Origin: Hygrophila difformis | Taxonomy: Eukaryota; Streptophyta; Magnoliopsida; Lamiales; Acanthaceae | Length of the DNA stretch: 64,000 nucleotides | Direction of reading: 5' to 3' | NCBI GenBank assembly: GCA_030278955.1 | Contig: JAOANR010000014.1 | Location: 12,588,068-12,652,067, forward strand | In this document: in pieces, positions 1 to 11,903 of the stretch | Numbering within the stretch: the first letter of the stretch is position 1 | Layout: every line of letters starts with the position of its first letter | Notes under the pieces: generated by a model | What the model saw: only the letters and a program-made list of their open reading frames with translations | Told to the model about the DNA's origin: nothing | Database searches by the model: none | Made by a program: the position numbers and the translations under genes

Positions 1-404
1 TAGGATTTGAAGTTTCCGTCTTCTCTCTTCTTCTTCTCTCGTTAAAAATTGTTTCAAATCTGGAATTTGCAGGGTTGCCTACTCCTCCGCCAATTCTGTT
101 TCATCTCCGGTTATCATTAGCCGACCTTCATCATTATTCCATTCTCCCAAAAAGCTGAAACTGCAAAATTTAAAATAAAAATAATATAAAGTAAACTAAT
201 AAATATCACAAATGACATTTTTATCCTCATATAATCTATACCATAGAATTAATAGAGATTTTGATCCGACGGTTATAAAGTACTCCAGTATATACTGGAG
301 AATAGCACTCCAGCATAGGAACCCTTTCGTTAAAAAGAAGGAGGAAGTATGACATATAATTACAGTTTTTGATGACATTCATAAGGTATGATTGTTGATT
401 TAGA

Positions 405-640
405 GTCTGTTCTCCTGGACTTATTTCCAGGACTTATTACTTATTCTTATTAAAATCAGACCAGATAAAATCAGATCAGACCAGACCCATTCAGATCAGA
501 TCAGACCACACTATATATAGTTGTAATCAGATCGGATCAGATCAGACCAGACCAGATCCAATTAGATCAGACCAGACCAGATCTTATAAAATATAGATCA
601 GAACACCTTATTTCAGGCGAAGAGAACATGGCCTTAATAG
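405..640. repeat. MITE-like repeat with cagatcagac minisatellite core
   Basis: The core (about 455-590) is an imperfect array of cagatcagac/cagaccagat units. It is flanked by weakly inverted ends: a gttctcctgg...ttatttcc motif near 410-433 and ttatttcaggcgaagagaac near 608-629. The arrangement suggests a miniature transposon with subterminal repeats. I could not fix its exact ends or a TSD, and see no coding potential. Confidence 0.5.
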
Positions 641-711
641 GTGAATTTCTCTTAAAATAATTTTTTGTATATTCATATAAAAAACATTGCTTAAAAAGTT
701 AAGGCTCTATA

Positions 712-879
712 GGGATGGAGATTTATCTTAGTGGTCAAGTCCTCTGATTTTCAATCTATAGGTCGGGGGTTTGATTTCCCAGCGGGCTCTTATGCTCCTC
801 CTTTACCCCTTTGTAATTTGTGTGGCATGGATTATCACCATCATTTTCTAGCCTATATAGTTTTTTCATGAAAAAAAAG
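712..879 (+). mobile_element. tRNA-derived SINE, full copy with TSD
   Basis: A pol III A-box-like segment (cttagtggtcaagtc, about 729-743) is followed by a B-box-like segment (gggtttgatttcc, about 766-778), then a body and an A-rich end. It is flanked by near-identical 14-bp direct repeats, gttaaggctctata at 698-711 and gttaaggccctata at 880-893, which I read as the TSD. The body (cctttgtaatttgtgtggcatgg) recurs at 39286-39451 and in fragments near 1862, 6715 and 43803. It is a non-coding retroposon that depends on LINE machinery. Confidence 0.75.
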
Positions 880-946
880 GTTAAGGCCCTATAATCATTT
901 GAAACATTACTAATTATTAACATAAACTAATCACATTATTAATATA

Positions 947-1228
947 TACTAGCTCTGTCTCATAATATTGTTTACAGACCCTCTTTTCACGCAGTTTAAT
1001 GTAAATTTTAAACTATTAATAACTTAGGTTCGGTACAAGTAAAAATTCTAAAAGTTCGATATTTAAAAACTACACGACGAGACGAATCTAACAAGATCTC
1101 ACTTGGCTATATTTAAACTTGTATAACTATGATAAAATTTTAAGTGAGAGTTTGTGTGTGAATAGTAAAACATTAGCAAATGTAAACATCAATATGAGAC
1201 GATCAATATGAGACGGAGGAAGGATGTA
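947..1228. mobile_element. Stowaway-type MITE, copy 1
   Basis: The outer ends are degenerate forms of the tactccctccgtccc / gggacggagggagta inverted repeat. The interior contains the family-conserved block 'agacgaatctaacaagatctcact' in two pieces around 1078-1103. It is non-coding and non-autonomous (Tc1/mariner type), and ten copies occur in this window. Confidence 0.6.
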
Positions 1229-1861
1229 GATAATCACATCAAATTTATAAATTAATTTATGGGAGAAAAACTTAATCTCACCTTTCACATATGACAAAAT
1301 GTAAAAATATTTGAACACACAATGTTACGGTGAGAATAATAGAATGTGATCATATTTCCCGCTAGCGAATAGTTGATCCAAACAATGCAAATTGTGAGCC
1401 CGCTAGCAAATAGTGAATTCAAATAGCAAATTGTATCACAATCCGTTCTCGAATCCACTATCCGTTAATGGATACGCTCGCTACCAAACATACCAAACTT
1501 CCCAGTTATTCTTTTTTTAATCAAATAACATGAGAGTGGCTTGACAATATAAGTCACATTAACTTATGTGTGCTTTTAGAGACTCGTTTCAAATTTCATT
1601 AATGGCTTGAATCAGATTAGGTCCACCACTCCTTATCTGGGATGGCAAAAAAGTAAATATTGGATTTGGGGAGGATTATTGATGATGGACCGGGGGGATT
1701 GGAAATTGTTTCGGGAACGGGAAGTAGTTTCTGCCTCGGCCCATCCCCGATATATTTTGTATATTATTTATGATATGTTTTATATATTACAGTTAATATT
1801 TTATATATTATATTTTATAAATTTCACCTAACATAGTCTAATAATTACAAAAATTGATGAG

Positions 1862-1995
1862 TACTTGGCCTAGTGGTTAAGTCACTGACCTCCCTGCTCC
1901 TATCCCTCACTTTACCCATTTGTAATTTAATTTTTGTGGCATGGTCTCCCACCACCTCTTTCTCTGGCTTTTGGCATTGTAACATAAAAAATAAT
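1862..1995 (+). mobile_element. SINE copy lacking its B box
   Basis: It starts with a good A-box segment (tggcctagtggttaagtc, about 1866-1883) and continues with the same body as the full SINE at 712-879 (cccatttgtaatttaatttttgtggcatgg). The stretch that holds the B box in other copies is missing, so this copy is probably an internal deletion and inactive. Confidence 0.55.
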
Positions 1996-2032
1996 TATTA
2001 AAGCTCATTAGTTTGATGGGTTAATTATATAC

Positions 2033-2294
2033 TACTCCTATGTCCCAACTAAGTTGCCATGTTTAACTTCTGCACACAATCTAATGCATATTTTTAATCG
2101 TTAATATCTCAAAATATATACAAGTAAAATTATGTAAAAATATATATTCTAAAACTATATGATTAGATGAATCTAACAAACCGAACTCGTCTATTTTTTC
2201 CAAATATATACTTACAATAATATTGAGTCAAAGTTGAACAATAAACTGTGTCAAAAAGTCAAACAGCACGTCTTACCTGGGACGGAGGGAGTAT
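2033..2294. mobile_element. Stowaway-type MITE, copy 2
   Basis: It begins tactcctatgtccca and ends tgggacggagggagtat, a recognisable inverted repeat flanked by TA. The interior carries the family block around 'agatgaatctaacaa'. It is non-coding and lies about 500 bp upstream of the dioxygenase start codon. Confidence 0.7.
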
Positions 2295-2468
2295 TAAGTA
2301 ATTAGTATTATCTATGGATGTGGATTATAGTTTAATATTAAATAATTTATGTGTGTGATTTGTATTATGATTTATGAAATTAAAATTGGCTTGAATAATA
2401 TGGCTCCGCCATACCAACTACCGAAAAAATTGAAAATTGACATGTAAGTGAATTCCCAATAAAGTCCC

Positions 2469-2646
2469 GGATGGAAATCGAGAAAATTATGATACCCAAT
2501 AGAAATCCCCAACCGGGATGGCCGGTATTGGGGAATAAAAATGCCAACGCTTTTGGCGGATGGATATCGAGAAAATTATGATACCCAATAGAAATCCCCA
2601 ACCGGAATGGCCGGTATTGGAGAATAAAAATGCCAACGTTTTTGGG
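2469..2646. repeat. 89-bp tandem duplication upstream of the dioxygenase
   Basis: A unit starting ggatggaaatcgagaaaatt at 2469 repeats from 2558 (ggatggatatcgagaaaatt) with only a few differences. The second copy ends about 155 bp before the ATG at 2802, so the duplication lies in the likely proximal promoter. The segment has no coding meaning I can defend. Confidence 0.85.
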
Positions 2647-2801
2647 ACAGAAATGTTACTCTCCATCCCAAAATAGGCCCATTGTCATTCATATCGTTAT
2701 CCAAAAAACTGTCTTATTTATTTGTTCTCAAAACAGCTTTAAAATTCCCCAACAGTAGCCATTCCTGGCACAACCCTCGTTGAGATAATAGCAAAGCCCA
2801 A

Positions 2802-5800
2802 ATGGTTATGGATGCCAAGAATGATGACCAAAACCAGGCACAAACAACATACGATCGAAAAACAGAGCTGCACGCCTTCGACAATACGAAAGCCGGCGTC
2901 AAAGGGCTCATCGACAACAATGTCACCAAGCTCCCATCAATCTTCATCCATCCATTCATCACAGACCATGAAGTCAAACCACAAGGACAAGGACTACTTA
3001 CCATCCCAGTTATAGATCTGCAGCAAGAGGAAACAGCAAAGGCCGCGACCGTGGAGATGATCCGCGATGCATCGGAGACATGGGGATTCTTCCAAGTGGT
3101 CAACCATGGGATACCCGATTCTGTCCTGCGGGAAATGATAAAGGGAATCCGTGGATTCCACGAGCAAGAAGCAGAGATCAAGAAGCAGTATTACACGAGG
3201 GATTTGGACAAAAGAGTAGTGTATAACAGTAACTTCGACTTGTTTTCGTCCCCCACGGCCAACTGGAGGGACTCTGTTTATTTCTACCTTGCTCCTAATC
3301 CACCACAGCCTCAGGACTTGCCAGAAATTTGCAGGTCATATATATATATATCTCATTATCCACTTTATTGCACCAGTTTTTGAACTTTCGGTATGCTTGT
3401 TTCACTTATTTTTTGTTTAAATGTGAAGTGAAAATGAATGATTTAAGGGTTGGTTTGTTGGCCTTTGAACTGATTCGGGCTGAATTAACCTCTGGACATT
3501 CATTTCAGAAGGTGATAAACAAGTGCTCAGGGGACTAATATATGTGTTAATTAACAGGTCAATAGAAATTATTGAGCAACTTTAATTCAATAATAGTAAT
3601 GTTGTTTTGTATTTTTTATTTTTTTTCAAGTCATTTTAATTTCATCGAAAAAAACAAACAATAAACAATCATTTTAATTAGATGATACTGTCATGTATTG
3701 AATACAAAAGGATAAGGGGGGAAAAGAATGGGCAAGTGGGAAATTAGAGAGAACACCCACCACATAATTGGAAAGTTAAAGACGTGGCTAACTTAGCTCA
3801 GATCTATCCTAAGAATTCGGCGTCTTAATGTAGATGTGGAAATTAGTACTTCCTCGGTGTTTTTTTGGTTTTTTTTTTGTTAGCTGTTTGACAAATGATT
3901 ATTATTCATTTATATACTTTAACTTAAAGTTTTATTATCGTTATACAAGTGAAAATATGGCCAAGTGAAATCTTATTAGATTGGTTTAAGTTTTGTAGTT
4001 CTTAAATATTGAACTTTTAGAATTTCTACTTGTATCGAATTTGAGTTATTAATAGTTTAAAATGTGAATTGGACTGCGTTGATCCATAACAAACTTTAAA
4101 AAACAAAGGAAGTAGTATATCACAATTGGAAACAATTTTGGAAATTGGGGTAGAAGGGATCAAAAGTTCTTTTTTTTAATTATTATTTTTTTTGGGAAAT
4201 AAGTAGAATTTCTAGTTTAGAGTTTTTTTCCTTTTTTTTGGGTGAAAGTTGACGCAAAAACGTCCGATTTCTAGTTGAGTTTAATTTGGTGTTTATAGTT
4301 AATGAATAAAAAAAATAGCTGTTAATTAAAATAGTTTTAGATTTTTTTGGTATTATTGTTTAAAAGTTATAATTTCAAGCTATAAGTTTGATGGGTAGTT
4401 TTAAAAGTTTAAAGGTTAGATTTAGAATCTAATGATTAGAGCGAAAGAAGTGTTCGGTATTTATAACATTTTAAAGAATTTTTAAGTCGTGTGGCTAAAG
4501 TAGCTAGATCTGGCAATTGAAAAGCCATAACTTTGATAAGAACTAAATCTTTTAATTTTATATAAAGGGTGTGTTTGGTTGGCAGCGGATTGGGCAGCAT
4601 ATTAACAATAAGCAGATTTGACCATCATTTATGCTAGTTTGTAGTGTTTGGCAACCAGCAGTTTGGGGAAGCAGATTAGGCCAAATCTGCTAAATTATGA
4701 TCTGCTCCATTTTGAGGTAGATTAGGAAGCAGATTGTAAAATGCACTAAATAGACTATGTGCTGATTGCTATATGCTAACTTACCAAACACTTTTAATAA
4801 AATCTACTATTACTATCTGCTGGTCAAATCCACTTTTCATATCTGCTACTCAGATCTGCTGGTCAAATCTGCTATATGCTATTTTCAATCTACTATCTCC
4901 CAAACAGGCCCAAAGTACTACTTCTTAAAGATAGCTCTAATTTGTGGCAGTGTTAATTTTTTTTTGTTTAAAAAAAAATAGTAATTAAAGCAGAAAACTT
5001 CAAAAGTTCCCATAAAGTTAATTGCTAGCAGTAGATTTTGTTCGTAAAGGTTATGTTAGAAGTTTCTACCTCTAAAAACTTTTGTGCATAGAACAAGAGT
5101 TTTAGTTAGGCATAACTTCTTTTAAAACTTAAACGCTTCTAAAAACTTGCACTCAAAAAGAACTGTCCTTAGTGATACCAAAGCTAAACGCTTTTAATTT
5201 CTCAAATGGATCCCAAAACTATTTAAATTTCAAAATAACCGCGACTTTTGGACTTTTGCCTATTTTGATTCGAGAATTAGATAATTGGTGTTCTTATTTG
5301 GATATTTCTTACCACACAACTAAAGGACATGGACATGCAATAATGCAGGGAAATCATTACAGAATACTCAAAGCAAGTGATGAATTTGGCGAGACGATTG
5401 TTGAGATTAATGTCGGAGGGATTGGGGTTGAGCCCCGACCACCTCTTAGAAATGGAGTGTGCGGATTCACTATCGGTGATCGGTCATTACTATCCGCCGT
5501 GTCCAGAACCCCATCTGACATCAGGCATAACCAAACATTCAGACAACAACTTCATAACAGTGCTTCTGCAGGACAACATAGGGGGTCTTCAAGTACAACA
5601 CAAGAACCAATGGGTCGATGTTCCCCCGGTACAAGGAGCCTTGGTAGTTAACATTGGAGATCTTTTACAAGTAAGTATCACATAAGTGCTTATTGCTTTC
5701 ATTTTGATAATTGAACTATGAGAAGTATATTCTATATATATCCTAGGGATGGAAAATTGTTGGCAATGGAAGTTAGGGTTTGATAAAATTGAATGAGTTT

Positions 5801-6428
5801 GAATTTAAAATCTGAATGATTCATTAATAGAATTTGAGTTATTAATTGGTAAATTTCCATTTAGTACTATTTATTTCGAACTAGTTACTATGTTAAATTT
5901 TAATTTTTATTATACGTTGAATGTGCCTGATCCATTGTGTTTGTATTGAATCAATATGTATTATATTTGTGTTGAAATGGAGTTTGAATTAGTTATTTCA
6001 TAATTTGGCTGAAAAACTTGCCTAGCAAATTTAACACAAAAACGGCACAAAATGAACTTATATAGTACATTCAACGTATAATATAATGATTGTGCACACA
6101 AATCAAATCCGCTTTATTATTTGGGCACATATATTTTTTTCTGACATGTCTTTTACGTAATACTTCAATGTTGAAGCTTGTAACAAATGACAAGTACAAA
6201 AGCATACAACACAGAGTGAAATCAAGCAATGAGGGTCCAAGAATATCGGTGGCGAGCTTCTTCGGAAGAGACAACGGGCCGAGTTCAAGGGTGTATGAAC
6301 CAATGAAGGAGTTATTGTCCGAAGACAATCCCCCAAAGTATCGAGCAACAACAGCAAAGGCATATACTGACTTCTTTCGGGCAAAAGGGCTGGGTGGCAC
6401 CTCTGCTTTGGACCATTTCAAGCTTTGA
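2802..6428 (+). CDS. 2-oxoglutarate/Fe(II)-dependent dioxygenase, ACC-oxidase-homolog type
   Basis: Three exons: 2802-3334, 5349-5670 and 6177-6428, all with GT-AG introns, giving 368 residues, the usual family length. The N-terminal DIOX_N region (about 65-170) includes [15 protein letters not shown]. The catalytic 2OG-FeII_Oxy domain carries HSD (H241, D243) and H297 as the iron triad, and R307-I-S309 for 2-oxoglutarate binding. NYYPxCP-like [10 protein letters not shown] precedes the triad, and the C-terminus ends in ALDHFKL. The protein is soluble, with no signal peptide. Overall it resembles plant '1-aminocyclopropane-1-carboxylate oxidase homolog' proteins, the group that includes deacetoxyvindoline 4-hydroxylase. 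These hydroxylate or desaturate specialised metabolites and usually are not ethylene-forming. The substrate cannot be predicted. The start at 2802 is the first in-frame ATG (MVMDAKND). It is intact, with no stop or frameshift. Intron 1 (2014 bp) holds two MITEs. Confidence 0.93.
3847..4116. mobile_element. Stowaway-type MITE, copy 3, in intron 1 of the dioxygenase
   Basis: It starts tacttcctcggtg and ends aaaggaagtagta. The conserved interior, in the opposite orientation to copy 1, includes gtgaaatcttattagattgg. It is non-coding and lies wholly inside intron 3335-5348. Confidence 0.65.
4567..4911. mobile_element. PIF/Harbinger-like MITE in intron 1 of the dioxygenase
   Basis: The ends are gggtgtgtttggttgg and, at the right, cccaaacaggccc, an imperfect inverted repeat. 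It is flanked by aaa on both sides (4564-4566 and 4912-4914), a possible 3-bp TSD. The interior is rich in 'atctgctggtcaaatctgct'-like motifs. A truncated relative lies at 56617-56758. The family assignment rests on end sequence and TSD length only. Confidence 0.65.
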
Positions 6429-6557
6429 TAGATGGATAATTACTCATATTTTCAAATTAATAGTTTCCCAGATATATGTGTCCTCCGTTTATGTAAGATT
6501 ATGATCATTCTTATCCTTAGTGAGTCATAAAACAAAGTTATGGACGGATGATAGATT

Positions 6558-6563
6558 AATAAA
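6558..6563 (+). terminator. Candidate polyadenylation signal of the dioxygenase
   Basis: AATAAA lies about 130 nt after the TGA stop at 6426-6428, a typical plant 3'-UTR distance. The assignment is by position only. Confidence 0.4.
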
Positions 6564-6712
6564 ATGGTAATACCAAACAATTATCTTATTATTTGTGTTT
6601 ATACAACGCAACAATTATCAATTTTCTTTTGTTTTTGATTTTTTCTTTTTCTTTTAAGTTCATAGGAGTATTAGTTTATACTGTATCATCTTTTTCTAAT
6701 TCTAATTCTTCT

Positions 6713-6830
6713 TGCTGATGAGGATTAGTCCAGGTGGCAAAGTCACTATCTTCTAACTTTAGGTTGGGGATTCGATTCCCCAGGTCCCTATCCCTTCCCA
6801 TTCGCATATCCACCTTGGAATAAAATTTAC
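6713..6830 (+). mobile_element. SINE fragment (5' half)
   Basis: An A-box-like part (gtccaggtggcaaagtc) and a clear B box (gattcgattcccc, about 6768-6780) match the SINE family of 712-879 and 39286-39451. The 3' part diverges, so it is a partial or decayed copy. Confidence 0.5.
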
Positions 6831-7254
6831 ATTGTGTTGTTCTCTTCTTTACAGGATTTGATTTGAAGTAATTCAATACGGATCGGAGTATATTACTTGG
6901 AACCATAGTTGTTCAGATCTCGATCCTGATCTTACGATTTTACTATCACTCCTCTCTAAAACGATCTCAATCCTTGTAGGATCTTAAAATTAGTAAGATC
7001 CCGATCCTCATAGTAGAATGTTGCGATCTTATGGTCATACTCCCTCAAACGCTTCAACGATCTTACGATTTTACCCTCTTAAACGCATAAAAGTTTTTGT
7101 GGTATTTTATGATTTGAGATTAAAGAAACTTTTTGTTTTTAATTTAATTTTAAACTTAAGAACTTGAATTTCTTATGTATGATTTATAAAAAAACGTAAT
7201 ATGTATGTATGTGTAATATTTTATATTTAATTGCGATGTTTTCGTACTGTATTG

Positions 7255-7519
7255 TACTCCCTCCATTTTCCAGAAAATGTAACACTTCTGTTTTTCACGC
7301 AATCCAATGCACACATTTAACTCGTAATATCTTAAATTTTATAAAAATAAAAATTATAAAAATTTGATATTCTAAAACTATACGAGTAGACGAATCTAAT
7401 AAGATCTCACTTGACTATGTTTTATCTTATACAACTGTGTTAAAAAATTGAATCAAACTTACTCAATGAATAGTAGTAACTATTCACATGTTGCATTTTT
7501 TGAAAAATGGAGAGAGTAT
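7255..7519. mobile_element. Stowaway-type MITE, copy 4
   Basis: It begins tactccctccattttcc and ends aaatggagagagtat. The internal family block agacgaatctaataagatct is present near 7388. It is non-coding. Confidence 0.7.
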
Positions 7520-7846
7520 TAATTAACTTGCAAGATTTATAAACACACGAAATAATATTTTTTTTCTTGTTAGTATGCATAATTGAGTTTATCGATTCCG
7601 ATTCTATTCTACGATCCGGATCTTTCAAACAGAAAAACGATCTCATATAGGATCCAATCTTAACAACCTTGCTTGGAACAATGGTAAATTTTGACCTTTT
7701 AATTTTATTGAAATAAAAGTCAAAACGTTGAATTTTTCATTGTCTAATTTTATAATGATTAAAATAATAATATTGCGTACTTTTTTTTTTCGCTACCCAG
7801 CCTCATTAGGCTAGGGAAGGTGAAAAAGCAAACAAAAATAAAGATA

Positions 7847-8758
7847 TCAGAGCCAACGCGGGAACCAAGTTCCTGCCGCATCCACCGAAAGTAAGCTCCA
7901 ACACGAATCAGGCGGGAAGGCCCAAGTTGTATAAAACAAATCATCACCCGCCCCTAACTTGGCCAGATAGTCTGCAACTGAATTGTCTTCTCGTAAGATA
8001 TGCTGAAACCGAAGAGACTGAAAGCGTCCCCGAAGATCATCAATATGAGCCAAATAAGTGGACAGGCTGTAAGAGTCCCCACGTCCAGCCTGGATGAGCC
8101 GCAAGGCCTCAGCCGAGTCACATACACAGCAAAGATCCTGCACTACATGATCCAAGGCAAGTCGCAGTCCAAAATAGATGCCAGCAATCTCCGCATGGAG
8201 GACCGAGGAATTGCCCAGGAACCCAGAAACACCCCCTAGCCATCCCCCATCCGACGATCTCAACACAGCACCATAACCCACTCTATCAGTAGAATCAAGG
8301 CGTGAACCATCAGTATGCAAGAATACCCTACACCAATTGCCCATGTTCCAACATACAAGCCGTTGGATAGAGGGTGTCGACCGAGGTCTCCTCATCGCAC
8401 TCTCCAGGAGATCACTGAAGTGGAGCATCTGCCGTACGACCCCGTGGTGGGACGTGGCAGCACCCCGGAACACTCTCGAGTTCCGCTCACGCCAAATACA
8501 CCAAAGGCCGGCCACGAAGGTAGCCCCATAAATTGATAACATCGCCTTCAACCATGTCCGAATATTTGGCCTGTCAATGGTGTGAAGGTCGGTAGGCACT
8601 ACAATGTCAAGGGACTGCCACACATCCATTGCCCATCTACATGATAATATACAATGCCGCCAGTCCTCCACAAACACCCCCACATATTTGACAAAGCGGC
8701 GAGGAAGCGAGCTGCCGGTGGAACCGTAAGCCATTACATGGGATGGCTTCCCACGCAA
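7847..8758 (-). pseudogene. LINE ORF2 C-terminal part: RNase H domain
   Basis: A 303-codon open frame, part of the broken LINE. The RNase H fold is readable from HTDGSRL (first Asp), through AEIAGIYFGLRLAL (Glu) and VCDSAEALRLI (Asp), to HILREDNSVADYLAKLG (last motif). In the intact enzyme this domain degrades the RNA strand of the RNA:DNA hybrid. The frame overlaps the upstream zf-RVT frame by about 120 nt, which places a frameshift near 8640-8760. The first ~90 residues correspond to the zf-RVT/linker continuation rather than a true N-terminus. Confidence 0.85.
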
Positions 8759-9431
8759 GAAGCCAAATCAGAAAGCATACCCGTTCCGGGAGATGCGACA
8801 TCCACATCCACGCCCAACCCCCCTGTGTAGAGGTCTCTTGCAGAAGGAATCTATAGCCGGACTTGGTGGTATAACATCCTTGTTGATTACCCTTCCAGCG
8901 CCAGCCATCCTGCACAGACTTATGCAAGCAAGGGGGAGGCTGGGCCAGTATTGACATGCGAGTGTCCTGGGGGATTATAGAGCAGACATTGGACAGATCC
9001 CAACCATACGTTCCGATAATATCCGCCACTCTCAGGTCCATGTCACACGTCTCAACATAAGGCAACCTTGGACCAAGCTGCCGGCCCTCAAACCAAGGTG
9101 AAAACCATAGTGAGCTGCTGCCATCTCCAAGGTGGAAAGAGTATCCTTTGGCAAAACAGGCTACTGCTCGCAGAAGGCTTCTCCAGGTGCAAGACCCCTG
9201 CGAGCGCCGATGCACGAGGCTGTGACCATCCCAGCCCTGGACGCCATATTTAGTCCTCATAAGTCGACACCAAAGCTTATCCCGACCCATGATTAGATCA
9301 TCCACCTTTTTACCAAGTAGGGCTAAATTAGCAAGCCTCGACCGCCTGAAATCGAGGCCTCCATGATGTCTGGGGACCGCAACCCTCTCCCATCCTACCA
9401 AGTGAATTCCCCGGCCATGGGAATCCTTCAA
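8637..9431 (-). pseudogene. LINE ORF2 middle part: RT thumb/linker and zf-RVT
   Basis: This frame continues the reverse transcriptase after a break at about 9428-9431. It starts with the typical post-RT segment IHLVGWERVAVPRHHGGLDFRR and ends with a zf-RVT-like region (YTTKSGYRFL, then W-x-W-M, PERVCFLIWLLAWEAIPC and CQIC). The previous frame stops at RRFV, and the first codon here is TTG, so the boundary is a frameshift and not a gene start. Confidence 0.8.
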
Positions 9432-11118
9432 ACAAACCGCCGGACCCGTTGATCAATCTTGTCACATAAGGCAACCGGCAGCAGCCCAACCTGCATACAG
9501 TAACAAGGAATAGCTGCTAGGACATATCGGGCCAACGTGGCCCTCCCCGGCTTGTTAAGGAGCCGCATTGCCCATGATGACATCCTCTTGTCCATGGCCT
9601 CTAAAATAAAATCATAGGTCTGGATATTCAACCTGCCAACGTGGATAGGGAACCCCAAATACTTCCCAAGATGATAAGCGAATGGAATCTGCACCTCTTC
9701 CAGAAACATATTTTTATCTTGCTTAGACAATGATCGAGAGGCCAAGGCCCTGGATTTATGAACATTGATTCGTAGACCAAACCAATTAGCAAATGAGTTC
9801 AAGGTCGTAGCAAGAGTACGAATACTGACCTCGTTCGCCATGGTACATAAAATAAGATCGTCGGCAAACAATAGGTGGGACACCCCTTCACAGGTCGACG
9901 ACAGCTTGATCGGCCTCCAATTATCACAGGCTACAGCATGCCCAATAGTCATTGATAAGCGTTCCATAACTATATTAAACAAATAGGGCGATAAAGGGTC
10001 ACCTTGTCGTAACTCCCTTCTTGGCCGGAAGCTCTCAAGCGGTATCCCATTCAACAGAATGGAGTATGATGGAGAGGAGACACAGGCCATAATAATTGCA
10101 CGTAATGATGTCGGCAGCCCCATCTGCAGCAAACACTCCTCCAAGAAGGACCACCGAACCGAATCATAAGCTTTCTCGAGGTCGATCTTAACAATTATAG
10201 CTCTCGAGCGTGAACCAGAGCAAGTGATTGAGTGTACCAACTCTTGCAAGATAATAGCCTTATCTATTGTCCCCCGGCCCGGGAGAAAAGCCGACTGAAG
10301 GGGGAAATGTATGCAGCCATTAATGGGCGCAGCCTGTTTACAATTACCTTGGATATAAACTTGTATGCCACATTACACAACGTGATAGGCCAGAACTGAC
10401 GGACATTCTGGGGCATAGGAAATTTAGGGATAAGGTAGATAAACGCCTTAGCCAGTGTCGGATCCAGCGTGCCAGATGCAAACGCTGCTTGAACGATGTT
10501 GACAACATCCCCTCCAAGGTGAGACCAATGCATCTTATAAAAAGCCGCCGGGAAACCATCGGGGCCCGGCGCTGCAAAAGGTTTGAACTGCTTGAGAGCC
10601 ACCTCAACCTCTTCCACTGTCACAGGTCCACTCTCAACCTCAAATCCCCTCTCCTGGAAAGGCCGTAGGGGTGGCAAAGGATCAACCAAGCTCTGCAGGT
10701 CAACATCAGAAAACAACTCCATAAAGAACGATCTCACAGAGGCTTGAAGGGTAGCCGGGTCTGAGCACCAGACCCCCTCTTGAACCATGAGCCCATGTAC
10801 CCTGTTCCAATGATAGTGAAATTTCACTTGGGCGTGAAAAAATTTTGTATTCCGATCCCCCAGACGACTCCAGTCATCGCGTGCGCGTTGATACCAAAAC
10901 AACTCCTCCTCAACAAGAAGCTCATGATATTTCTGTTGTAAGTGCCTTTCCAAAATTATAAGGCGGACCGAGTCAACAACATTCATGGTCCTATCCAGCC
11001 CAGCTAATCTGCGCACCAATTTCTTTTTTCTATTTCGGAGTGTCCGGCGGAATTGGCTGCAGTGTTGAATAGACAACCCCTTGAGGGTTTCAAGGTGAGA
11101 AACGAAGGAGCCAGACAT
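9428..11118 (-). pseudogene. LINE ORF2 reverse transcriptase, two frames
   Basis: Two open segments, 11118-10264 and 10249-9428, together cover the reverse transcriptase. Visible motifs are FAAPGPDGFPAAFYKMHW, then IVKIDLEKAYDSVRW (catalytic Asp of motif A), QGDPLSPYLFNIVMERLS, and LLFADDLIL (the FADD catalytic box). The split between 10264 and 10249 falls just before motif A, so full activity would be lost. The protein would copy the element's RNA at a nicked target site. Confidence 0.88.
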
Positions 11119-11261
11119 ATCGCTCTATGCTGAAGAAACAAGGTTGGAGTAGGACGGCTGCTTACTCCATAGGGCCTCCCAACAAAATGGCCTATATGCC
11201 ACATGAGACACTGGCTCCCTACAGAACATGAGTAAGGGGACATGGTCCGAACCGACCCGTG

Positions 11262-11903
11262 CTAAGGTGTGTACATGGCCATTCGGGAATAGATCAATCC
11301 ACCCAAGATTAGTAACTGGGTCTGACTAGCTGGGCGAAACCACGCAAAGTATGAACCCTCTGTCCGAACAGGGAACAACTCACATGCTGAGATGCATTCT
11401 TGGAATTCATCTGCCCGTGATTGCAAAAACACTCCCCCCTGAACTTCCGAGGCTGCGACCACCTTATTCTAGTCCCCCACTAGGAGCCAAGATCCTAGAA
11501 CGCGTGATTGCAGCTCCTGTAAATATTGCCAATTAGTACGTCGTCTGAAGTAGCTCGGGAATGCATATACCGTCGAACAAAACCATTCAACGGACCCCGA
11601 CGAGATAGACAGCGTGATTACACTGTCGTCCATCTCAAACACTCGGAACTGAATAGGGCTCCCCGACCTGCCCAATACCCATATACCCCCGGCTTTGCCA
11701 CTAGCCTCCGCCAGGCAGATAAGAACATACCCTTTGGAGTAGACAAAATTCCGGACCCTATCATACAAACCACGGGGTTCAAACAGAAAAATCAATGAAG
11801 GATTATGAAGCCTGATATAATCTGCCAGAGCCCGCTGTGAGTGGGCATTCATCATACCACGTGTATTCCAAGCCAAAACAGTAAAATCGGAGAAACTGTC
11901 CAT
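11262..11903 (-). pseudogene. LINE ORF2 N-terminal AP-like endonuclease, broken
   Basis: It begins MDSFSDFTVLAWNTRGM, the LAWNxRG start typical of plant LINE endonucleases. It continues through FLFEPRG and GKAGGIWVLG and stops at LLVGD (11469), where GDFN would normally continue. A second frame from 11462 resumes with a degenerate remainder. An endonuclease of this family nicks target DNA to prime reverse transcription. A stop within the catalytic core shows this copy is dead. Confidence 0.82.

Noticed and set aside
455..590. Possible CRISPR-like or regulatory array of cagatcagac units
   Set aside because: The units are contiguous and imperfect with no spacers, and the setting is a plant MITE; it is a minisatellite.
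2714..3181. 155-codon minus-strand frame over dioxygenase exon 1
   Set aside because: It is antisense to a clearly conserved exon and has no recognisable content.
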